NCBI GenBank assembly: GCA_011947345.1
Contig: JAAVTG010000151.1
Location: forward strand, 1-64,000
Source of the DNA: Phytophthora quininea
Taxonomy: Eukaryota; Oomycota; Peronosporomycetes; Peronosporales; Peronosporaceae
Length of the DNA: 64,000 nt
Direction of reading: 5' to 3'
A model generated the notes under the pieces. It searched no databases. It saw nothing but the letters and a program-made list of their open reading frames with translations, and was not told the DNA's origin. This document shows, piece by piece, positions 54,477-64,000 of the stretch (the first letter of the stretch is position 1; each line of letters begins with the position of its first letter). The translations under genes and the position numbers were made by a program.

Positions 54477-56060
54477 ATGCTCGCAAGCGGAGTGACCTAC
54501 GGCGTCATGATCGCCACGTTGGTGGCAGTTGCCACCTACGCCATCGCCGTCAGTCGACGGATGGAGATCAACAATGTCAAGAACTTTGTCAGGTAAAACC
54601 ATTTTTATTAGCATTTTTTTTACTAAACATTTTGATGATACTGCAGCGCCAAGAACTCGACGACTGCTCTTCGTCTGGCCTGGTGTTTCTTCTCTGCTGG
54701 AATGGGCTCATGGACGCTCTTCTCCTTCCCTCAGATCGGAGTGGACGCTGGTTCCTGGGGTGTCATTGGTTACACGCTCTCTGGAGTCTGCGGCATGTTG
54801 GTGCTGGCCTATGTGGGTCCGTACACTCGTGCTGCTTTCGGGGACAACGTCACGATGACGGACGTGGTCAACCAGCGCTTCGGCTACGCCATGCAGGTAT
54901 ACGTGGCGCTCATTGCCGTCTTCTACCAGTTTATTTCGCTGGCGTCGGAGTTGACGTGCGTTGCACAGTTGACGACCATGATGTCGCCGAATGCCCACCC
55001 GATCATCCCAATCTTGGCGGTCGTGCTGCTCACGAATCTGTACCTTTTGATCGGCGGACTGCGCGCCAGTTTGGCCACGGACGTGTGGCAGGGCATTGGC
55101 GTGATCGTGCTGCTTGCTGCAGTTTGCATTGCCATGTGCTTCCATGTGTCCATTCCTGATGGAGCGTGGTCGAGCACCAATGTGGCTGCGTTCACGACCG
55201 CAGGCTTTGAGACGCTCGTGACCCTGGTGATCGCAGTGACTGCGTCCAACCTTTTCTTCACGGGCTTCTGGCAGCGTGTGTTTGCAGCATATGACGACGA
55301 CACCGTTCGCAAGGGCGCCTACTACGCTTGCTGCATCATTATTCCATTCACAGTGGCGCTTGCGCTGGCTGGCATGGTTTCGTATCTTGCATACCCGGAT
55401 GGCGACTTGTTCTTCGCGATCCTAATGGACATGGGTCACGGCTGGGAAGTGCTCATTGTCATTGTGATTGCGATGCTGGCGAGTGGCGTGAGCGACTCGA
55501 TCCAGATCGGGATTGCTGGTGAGCTTACAGCGTGCTTCCCAAAGTTGAACTTGCTGTACGCGCGTATTATTTGCGGTAAGTTCACCTCAGTTCCTCCTCG
55601 TTACTGTTGTGTAGATGTTAACGGATGGAGTGTTATTCCTGCAGCTCTGCTTAACGTCCCGGCCGTCGTGATCGCCTACCACCAATACGATATCTTGAAC
55701 CTGTTCTTGATCGCTGATCTACTGTGCACGGCCGCCGTCGGCCCGATGCTTCTCGGTGCGTGGAAGGGTGCGACGCGTACGGGCGCTCTTGCTGGAAGCG
55801 CTGCCGGCCTGATCACTATCTTCATTTGCGGCGTCATCGCGCAAGGCAAGTTTGTTGGCGGCTTCAACTGGTTCATCCTGCCAGAGGGTCTCTACTCGCA
55901 GAACAGCATGATCACGTTCATCGTGACGCTCATCATCCCGCCGCTTGTGACTGTGATCGTTTCGCTGTTTACGCGCAGTGAGCTTCCGACGGATACCAGC
56001 TACCTGCTTGAGCACTCCCCGTCCAGGCGATCAATGGGCAGAAAGATTGATCGCGCTTAA
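54477..56060 (+). CDS. Sodium:solute symporter (DUR3/Dur31-like), TPP-riboswitch controlled; probable thiamine transporter
   Basis: Exons are 54477-54592, 54647-55575 and 55645-56060 (486 residues), with the same exon plan as the other two copies. It is more diverged from both than they are from each other (WTLFSFPQIGVDAGSWGVIGY; YAMQVYVALIAVFYQFISL; FTGFWQRVFAAYDDDTVRKG). Intron 2 (55576-55644) is 69 bases with no stop in frame, so retaining it would add 23 residues. The TPP aptamer upstream, and Phytophthora's need for thiamine, point to thiamine or precursor uptake. A urea or polyamine substrate is the alternative suggested by family names. Confidence 0.88.
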
Positions 56061-56165
56061 AGCTGATCATGCGCTACCGACACGAAGGTGTTGCTTCTAT
56101 GCTGTTCAAACTGTTGGCACGTCCATTCATTCTGGGTTAAGTAAGGACTTAATTCAGTTGCATCC

Positions 56166-59100
56166 TCACTCAGTTTCACACAACTGCGCGTTGTTATCCA
56201 TCAGGAAGCGCACCACATCGCCGTGTGCGTTTTGCATGGCAAATAGTAGCGGTGTCCAGCCTTTTGCATTTGCCAAGTTCACTGTTGCCTTGTGTTCAAC
56301 CAAAAGTCTAGCAATGCCGAGATTGCCTGCAAAGCAAGCTTTACTGAGAGACGTATCTCCAGTTCTGCACTGAGTATCAACATTGGCACCACGCTGTAGC
56401 AGTATCAGCACCGCAGCTTCATGGCCTTCCTCCACCGCCAGCAAGAGCGGCGAATTCCGTCCATTATCGAAAATATCAGTGAGAGCGCCACGGTCGAGGA
56501 GAAAACGCATCATGCCAAGATTACACTGTTGTGCAGTCAGATGCAGAGCTGTCTTGCCGTTCTTGGCGTGTACGTTGACGTTGGCCCCTCGTTCGATAAG
56601 GAGGTCGCAAATCGCCTCGTTGCCTTCGGTGGCAGCAAATAATAAGGCGGTCCATCCAGCGTCATCTGCTTTGTGAATGTCTGCGTTAAAAGCTAAGAGA
56701 AGTCGAGCGACGTTGATCTGGTTGTGCTTTACCGCCTCGTGAAGTGGTGTTAATCCAGATCTTGTTGCTGCGTCCACTGGCGCATCAACGTTCAGCAGGA
56801 ACTTCACGACAGCTTCGTGACCCCCGCGTGCAGCTAACAACAACGCGGTGCATCCCTTCTTATCTCGTGTTTCGATACCGGTACAATATTCACTCGTCAA
56901 AGCAGCTCGAACTCTATCCAGATCACCATGCGAGGCAGCGTTTAGAAGAGCTGCCTCGGTTTCGTGAAGTGCTCGTTGGTATCCTTTGATTAGGTTTGCA
57001 GTGTGCTTGTGATTTTGTGCAATTGCGGCATCAACTGCCGCCTGTCCTTCATTATTTTGTAACTTTGTGTCGCTCCGGTATTCCAGTAAGAGAGACGCAA
57101 TATCTTCATGACCTCGCTCAGCAGCGATAAAAAGTGGAGTTCGACTAGCAACGTCAGCCAAATCTACCGCAGCACCCTCTTCCAAAAGTGCTTTGACCAC
57201 GTCCGTGTGTCCTGGCTCGGCTTCTACGCTCAACGATGTTCGTCTCGCGTGATTCCGTACGTCAACGGTTAGTTTTCCTTCTTCATCAAATAAATCTGTA
57301 AGTCCGCTTTCATCTAGGTCGTATTCATCACAAAACCTTCCGAGGGTCAATAGATATCGGACGAGCTCTGAGTGGCCACGTCGTGCTGCTTTGTGTAAAG
57401 CACAATCGCCTTCATCATCCATCGAATCGATCTTAGCTCCACGATAAACTAGAGCCATGAGAATCTCTTTGTATCCTGCTTCCGCTGCGAAAAGTAGCGG
57501 AGCCCAGCATTTCTTGTTCGTCAAGTCGACAGCGGCACCGCAATCGAGAAGAAGCTGAAAAATATCCACGTGACCGAGATGAACAGCGATATTTAGAGCA
57601 GTATTTCCGTCGTTATTCTGCGCATCGATGTCAGCATTCTTGCTGAGCAACAGGCGAACCGTTTCCTCGTGGTTATTAGCAATAGCTAAAGTAAGTGGCG
57701 TATCTCCGTTTACATTTTGACTCGAGACCCGTCCACCTTTTTCCAAAGCAGCTTTTACTCTGTCCACGTTGCCTTGAGATGCGCTCTCCAACACGATATT
57801 ATCTATCTGGAAAATCTCAAGCTCTCGTTGATGAAGAAGGGCGATAGCATTGGCATTTTCCTGCTGCTGCGCGATATCGAATGCAGTGAATCCCTTGCCG
57901 CATGTTGTGTACAAATCAGCGTGACCATCAAGAAGAAGGCGTATTGCCTCGAAATGCCCACAGCCAACCGCATACATGAGAGCGGTCTTCCCAAACTATC
58001 TCGCAAGTCGACGTCAGCACCTTCGTCGAGCAACAAAGCTAAGATACCACATAAATTAGCTTTGGTTGCAGCAACTAAAGCCGTCTCGCCAGTTTCATCT
58101 GCAATATCGGTATTTGCATTCCACTCAAGGAGAAGTTGAACCATCTCGAGATTTTCCTTAAGAATGCCCTTCATCAACAGAGGCGTTTTCCATTCATCGG
58201 CCATATTCGATGAAGCTCCACATTGAAGAAGCAATGAAGCGACAGAGCAGTCTCCTATATCCACAGCGAAACGCAGAGCTGTATCTCCCCTTATATTGCT
58301 TGCATTAACGTCTGCGGGATGATTAAGAAAGAGAAATAGCCTCTTTCCATCCACCTTTGGCAGCATACATCAATGGAGTATTTCCAAACGCGTCATGTGA
58401 GTCAGCTTCCGCACCGTGGTCGAGCAGACACGTCATCATACTGGTATGGCCGTGAGTTGCTGCATATGTGATAGCAGTCGATCCATCTGCGTTGGTAGCA
58501 GCAACATTTGCATTTCTGGATAGTAGAAGCTGAACTATTTGTTCGAGGCCTTGCTCACACGCTCTCATGAGCGGCATCTCCTTTTATATTCATTAACTCG
58601 ATTGAAGCACCATTATCCAACAGCAAGGATGCAATCTTATAACTCCCTGAGTGCAGGGAGTAAAATAAAGCTGTTTCACCGAGTGCATCTTGAGCATTTA
58701 TGTCTGCCTCACTATCGAGTAGGAGTCGTATCATTTCTTTTGAGGATTCTCTTGCAGCAATCATCAGTGGTGTCGTTTGATTTCAATCACACAAGTCCAC
58801 CGAGGCATTAAGTTCTAGCAACAATCGAACAGCGCCTATATTGTTGCTTCCAATTGCCACTGATAACGCCGTCTGGCCAGTATCATTTTGAGCGTCAATG
58901 GCTCCGTTGTGCTGAGTTAGTAAATGAACAGTGTCACTGTGTCCCCCTTTGATAGTAAACATTAGTGGTGTCCAGTACGTTGATCCCACCAGATCAGTTT
59001 TGGCACGGTAATGGAGAAGCATTCGAGCAATATCCAAGTGTCCTTCTTGTGATGCGATGCTCAGTGCAGTCCGTCCTGTAATATCTTGCACGTTCACATC

Positions 59101-62100
59101 TGCTCCGCAGTCCAGCAGCAGTTGCACCATATTCACGCAACAGCCAGTAAGAGAGGCGTTCTCTTGTTGATATCTTCGACCTCGACATCGCCACCTTTCT
59201 TCAAAGCAGTCTTCACTTCTTTTATGCTACCGTCTGACGCTCCTTGACCCAGCGTCCTTGCTGTTGCTTCTTGTTTGCCATGATATGCATCAACACAGCA
59301 ACGACGGCAAGTTTATCTTTTCTCTTGCCCAATCTTGGGCCGTAAATCCATTGCCGCATTTGATATCTGCTCTGCCATCTTCATCAAGTAACAAACTTAC
59401 AGCGTCAGCGTGGCCTTTAGAGGCAGCGTGGATGAGAGCAGTCTTTCCGGAATCATCGCGTAAATTGAGGTCAACTTCGCGATCAACGAGCGCACGGATG
59501 ACGCCACATGAACCAGCTTGACCACCATGCATGAGGACGGTTTCTCCACGTAAACTTCGTGCCGTGATGTTAGCTTTCCACTTGAGTAGAAGACGAACCA
59601 TCGCCTCGTTGCCATCAAGCGCTGCTTTCATCAAAGGTGCGCGTTGGTGTTGGTGGTCTCCAATGGCATTAACGGCAGCCCCACGACGGAGAAGTAAGGA
59701 TGTAATCTCAATTGGTTGTTCTCCACCGCAAAGTATAATGGTGTCGCTCCCCAGGTGGTCTTTGTGTTGATCTCGGCTTTCCGATTGAGCAAAAAAATCA
59801 TTTCTTTATGACCATTCTGACAAGCAAACGATAGCGGCGATATTCCGTGATTATCCAACGCATCAATCACTGCACCATGATCTAGCAGAAGCGAGGCTGC
59901 TATACAATTGTTGTTAATGGCAGCGTAGATCACAGCCGTCCACCCGTTCTCATCCACTGTTTCCAAGTTTGCCTTCCCCTCAATTAACAAGGTCATCATA
60001 TCTCCACAGCCTGGAATGACAGAAGCCCACATCAGCGGTGTTTTCCCGTATTATCAGCCAAGTCGACGGACGCAGCATTGTCAAGGAGAACTCTAGCACT
60101 ATCGTAGAGGCTGTAATTCGCAGCGTAGATTAGCGCAGTTTCTCCCAATGCGTTTCGGGCATCGACATTAGCATTTTGTTCCAGAAGAAAATGCACCACG
60201 TTTGTGTAATTATTACGAGTAGCCAGCATTAATGCAGTGCATCCTTGTTCGTCTCGAATATTGGTATCTCTAGTCCTTTGTAGGGCCTCCTTCACTTCAT
60301 CCACATCGCCACTTTCGACATGTTCTAGAAGAGTCATAGGAACTTCAGCATGCTCCTCTAATATCTCCACAATTTCGTGTCTGTCCCCAACGTCAGCAAT
60401 GTGTAGGGCCGTTTGGTTATTTCCGTTTAATAAATGTATATCTGCACCGTATTTCAAAAGTAAGTGCACAATGTCCACGAGCCCCAACGATACCGCCCAC
60501 ATCAACGCTGTCATCCCATTCATGTCTGCCAAATTGACTGTCGCTGAGCCTTGCAGCAGTATCTCCACAGTTTCTATCCGATCATTAACTACAGCAATAA
60601 TCAAGGCTGTTCGACCATCGGCGTCTTGCATATCAACATCAGCTTTATTTCCTAGTAGCAGACATACGATAGTAACGTTCCCGTGTTTCACGGCTTTTCC
60701 CAGTGGAGTTGCTCCATTATCATCAACAGTGTCAATATCAGCACCGCGTTCCACAAACAAGGCCGCCATATCTTCATGCCCAAGTTCTGCGGCAATTTGT
60801 AGAGGCGTCTTCCCAATTTCATCAACAACATCCACATTTGCTCCGTAGTCAAGTAAAATATGAGCAGTTCGAAAGTGATGTCGTAAAACGGTTCGAGTTA
60901 AAGCAGATTTACCGTGGGGGTCACACTTGTCGATGTCGGCTCTGTGCTCTGACAAAAGGCGCAGCAACTTCACGTGCTCTCTCTCTCTCGGCCGCGAGTA
61001 GAACCGGTGACATTCCATCCAGATTGAAAATATTTACTGTAGCTCCACGATCGAGTAGAAATTGAGCCAACGCAAAGTGTCCTTGGTACGATGCAATTAT
61101 CAAGGCAGTCATGCCATCACTTTGCGCTGCATCAACGCTGGCATTTCGTTCAAGAAGGACCTTCACAATGCCAAGATGTCCTTTAGTGGCTGCCAGCAAT
61201 AAAGGTGTGCTTCCATTCCCATCTCGACTATCAACATCAGTCTTTTTGATCCGAGTTCCCTCGTTTTGAAGCTTCCAACAGTAAGCTTTGCCACTCTTGC
61301 TGATACGTCTCGATAATTGAAGCGATCGCTGTATTCCCATTCAACTTCGCGTGCTGCAATGCTGTCATCCCATTCTGATCCGTTAAATTCACATCTGGAG
61401 CATTTTCTAGTAGGCAATGCACTACGTCTTCTCGGTCTGTTGAAGCAGCGTACATCAATGCTGTCGTTCCTCTCATGTCTGCCAAATCGATTGAAGCCCC
61501 GTGAGATAAAAGTTTAACGGTAGATAGTAAGTTTCCCTGCATTGCCGAGCTTGTGAGCATGGGACAGCCGTCCTTGTCAACAACGTTGACACTCGCCTTG
61601 TTTTTCAGTAGTAGCTCAATCATTTCATCCCTGTTACTTTCGCATGGTGCCCACAATGGTGTTCGCATATCTCCACCAGCCAAATCAATTTCTGCACCAC
61701 TATTGACATGTATTTCTGCAACTACTAAGTGTTCATGCTTCGCAGCCAGAAATAATGGAGTTTGGCCATCTTTGGATAAAACATTTGCGTTCGCTCCTTT
61801 CTCCAGCATAACTTCCGCAGTCTCCGCCTGACCGGTGGCACAGACATGATGCAGAGGGCTTAATTGGTTCCCATCTTTGAAGTCGACTGTAGCTCCATGA
61901 TCCAGTAACACGCTCACCATGTCTAACCTGCCACTAAATGCCACAAGAGTGAGAGCAGATTGACCTTGAGAATTAGTCGTATCAACGCTGGCTTTACTTT
62001 CCAGTAAAAACCTACAACGTCGCTATGTCCGGATGCAGCGGCATACAAGAGTGCTCCAAGCTCTTTATCCTCTGGGAAATCCATGGCAGCTCCAGCGTTA

Positions 62101-63108
62101 ATCAAGACTTGCACCATTTCCATATCACCGCGATCAGCAGCAATACACAATGGGGTTGGCTGTAGTTTGTGGTGAACGTCGATGTCTGCTTTGTTCTCGA
62201 GCAGCAGACGCACAATGTCTGTATGGCCACAATTAACGGCGTACCATAGTGGCGTTAGTTGCTTCGTATCACAAAAATCGACACTTGCTCCACCCTCCAG
62301 CAAAAGCCGTACAATTTCCACGCTTCCTTGGTCAACAGCAATGCACAGAAGCGTTTCACCTACCTTGTTTCGGGCATTCCATCGCATTTTGTGAGAGATC
62401 AGATGACCAACGACGTCGCCGAGGCTTTTGAGTATTTTTGCTGTCTTCTTCGTCAACGTCCTCGCCATTTTCAAGCGCATCCTTCACCTCGTTCAACTCA
62501 CCTCTCCGCACTGCATCCCAGATCGATAGTTTGCGCTCCACACTTCGACCTTGATATTCCCGTAAGAACTTTACAATGACCGCGTTGCCTTGTCCTAGAG
62601 CAATCTGCATGGCTGACTTGCCCTGTTTGTTCCGCACATTCATATCGGCCATCTTTTCGCTGAAAATGTGCACCACATCGAAGTGTCCGCTCTCCGTAGC
62701 ATGCATCAATGGCGTCATCCCTTCAGAGTCTTCCAAGTTCACTAGCGCTCCTCGAAACAACAGTAGCCGTGCAATTTGAGTTGCGAGGATCAACGATGTT
62801 GCTCCTGTCTCGTTCTGGGCGTTCAAATCGATGCCCTTCTCGAGCAATATGTTTACAATTTCCTCGTGTCCGTTGTAGCAAGCCCACATTAATGGAGTCC
62901 ACCTTGCCTTGTTCGCCAGGTTAGGGTTCGCAGAACAGTGAACAAGAAGGCGAACAACACCCTCGTGGCCTTCACGCACTGCAAACAGTAAAGGCGTCCA
63001 GCCATTTTCATCTTGTGTGTCGACGTATTGGCCAGATTCGATAGCAGCTTTAAGCTTGCCCATGTCCCCTCGCATCGCGAGTCGAAGAAGCGACACTCTA
63101 TTCCCCAT
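56166..63108 (-). CDS. Giant ankyrin-repeat protein, N-myristoylation motif, many frame breaks
   Basis: About 2300 codons of ankyrin repeats of canonical type (GWTPLLFA...GH-x-x-VVRLLLE), roughly 60-65 units. The start at 63108 gives MGNRVSLLRLAMRGD, a good N-myristoylation signal. Repeats run from there to the end DVVRFLMDNNAQLCETE at 56166. Spacer regions with charged sequence occur (LENGEDVDEEDSKN; YDLDESGLTDLFDEEG). Minus-strand frames change at about 62430, 61940, 61280, 60970, 60040, 59630, 59290, 59140, 58780, 58560, 58340 and 57985. Several, such as T4 at 60041-60044, need one base. Near 58782 a TGA falls where the repeat expects a residue, so at least one break may be real. Repeats here are unlike the W-L-H family in the rest of the window. 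Confidence 0.75.
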
Positions 63109-64000
63109 GTTGATAGATCTTGTAGGCCAATGGGGGTAATAGTCGACGCAGTTCACGGAGACTCGAACTGCGATATCTTCATCTTAGCGGGTAGTCGCGA
63201 TACTTGAACAGCCGCCACATTTTTTCGTCACCTCAGCGCTATAATATAACTTCCACGGTCAGAGTGAGCAATTCCTCGGCAGCAGTCCATCATCAAACAT
63301 GATAAGGTGAGTCCAGATACTATTGACCTCCAGGACGTCCTTCCAGTCTCATTTTTCCTTTGCTGAGACCAACGACGTGACCATGAGCCAACACGACGGA
63401 CTTTGAACTTATCAGACTGAAGAACGCCTCGTCAAAAGCCGGTATAATATCGATCGGTGGCGCGACCTAGCACGAGCCCGTCGCTAGTGTTCGTCGACGA
63501 GCTTACCTCCAGCCTCGGTAGCTTCACGGTGGTGCGAGGAGCTGCAGCAAATTGTGTGTGACGCCAAGCAACGGTCAGCCCAGGCATGCACCATGCCTCA
63601 TCCGAGCGGTTTGCGCTCTCGGTGAGTTATTCGATGGCGCGTGAGTGTCGCACTGCTTAGCATCGGACATTGTCGGGTTCTTCTCCTCGCTCGCGTATGA
63701 ATGTCCAGCGTACGCGCCAGCATGTGTTGATGGATAAAGCCACAAATGTCGCTAGCGGCTGAAGATTTCACGAGCCACAGTAGTCCAGGCGAAGACGCAA
63801 GTTTGACTACACCAGGCTGGGTCTACCGAGCAAAGCAAAACGATCGCCTCAAAGTCGATCAGATGAGCAGGCCAGCTCATGGTCCAAGCGCTGACTCTAG
63901 AGATCTTCATGGTGCGTCGAGTACGAGAACGGTCTCTTCCACTTGCTCTCGTGATACCTGGTCAAGAACGTGAGCGACCTGCCCATGCAGATACTCATGC
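63109..64000. other. Upstream region of the giant ankyrin gene; unassigned coding-like sequence at the edge
   Basis: The first ~200 bases should contain the promoter of the minus-strand ankyrin gene. From about 63660 to the window end, plus-strand frames look coding-like (MSLAAEDFTSHSSPGEDASL at 63746; another frame near 63860-64000). No family is recognised and the sequence runs off the edge. Confidence 0.35.

Noticed and set aside
56166..63108. Regularly spaced repeats suggesting a CRISPR array
   Set aside because: The ~99-base periodicity is that of ankyrin codons, without identical repeats and spacers, in a eukaryotic genome.

Overview
This window comes from a plant-pathogenic oomycete, most likely Phytophthora. 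The evidence is a set of secreted-effector genes with RxLR and dEER motifs, short GT-AG introns of about 55-75 bases, a large family of ankyrin-repeat genes, Ty3/gypsy chromoviruses, L1-type LINEs and hAT elements. No bacterial operon features are present.

Layout. 1-1903: decayed ankyrin gene. 2464-8394: gene-dense conserved island with GAA1 (GPI transamidase subunit) and, convergent with it 51 bases away, SEC3 (exocyst). 8545-16620: a second decayed ankyrin gene, split by a young Ty3/gypsy chromovirus (9029-14985; 279-base LTRs, ACATC target duplication). 16835-24645: a palindrome with two ~2.65-kb arms around a 1.7-kb spacer. Each arm has an RxLR-type effector gene, an ankyrin pseudogene, a small secreted ORF and a foldback hairpin; a 777-base hAT element sits in one arm only. 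25540-30422: an acylated hypothetical protein, a secreted RNase T2 with a truncated inverted copy beside it, a PX-domain protein kinase and a signal-peptide ORF. 30413-40306: two sets of ankyrin, RxLR and transporter genes, in the same order but with every gene on the opposite strand. 40800-44613: microsatellite, LINE pieces, an RxLR-like gene. 45650-50537: three conserved genes (Apd1/Aim32-type ferredoxin-like protein, NOXRED1/P5CR-like oxidoreductase, and a RING / TRAF-type zinc finger / tubby fusion). 50800-53964: ankyrin remnant, effector remnants, two intact RxLR genes and a TA-flanked MITE. 54226-56060: a third transporter. 56166-63108: one giant ankyrin-repeat gene.

Main biology. The three sodium:solute symporter genes look at first like DUR3 urea transporters. 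Two of them carry a complete TPP (thiamine pyrophosphate) riboswitch aptamer in the 5' leader, followed by a 5' intron. Phytophthora species need external thiamine, so thiamine or thiamine-precursor uptake under TPP feedback is the better hypothesis. The third copy starts its homology at the ATG and has no aptamer, so it should have escaped this control.

Caution about broken frames. Most reading-frame breaks in conserved genes here are repaired by one extra base, very often in a run of four G or C. Sister copies inside the window differ in the same way (C4 against C5). Many 'pseudogenes' may therefore be intact genes with homopolymer undercalls. Breaks with in-frame stops, larger deletions or insertions are more likely real.
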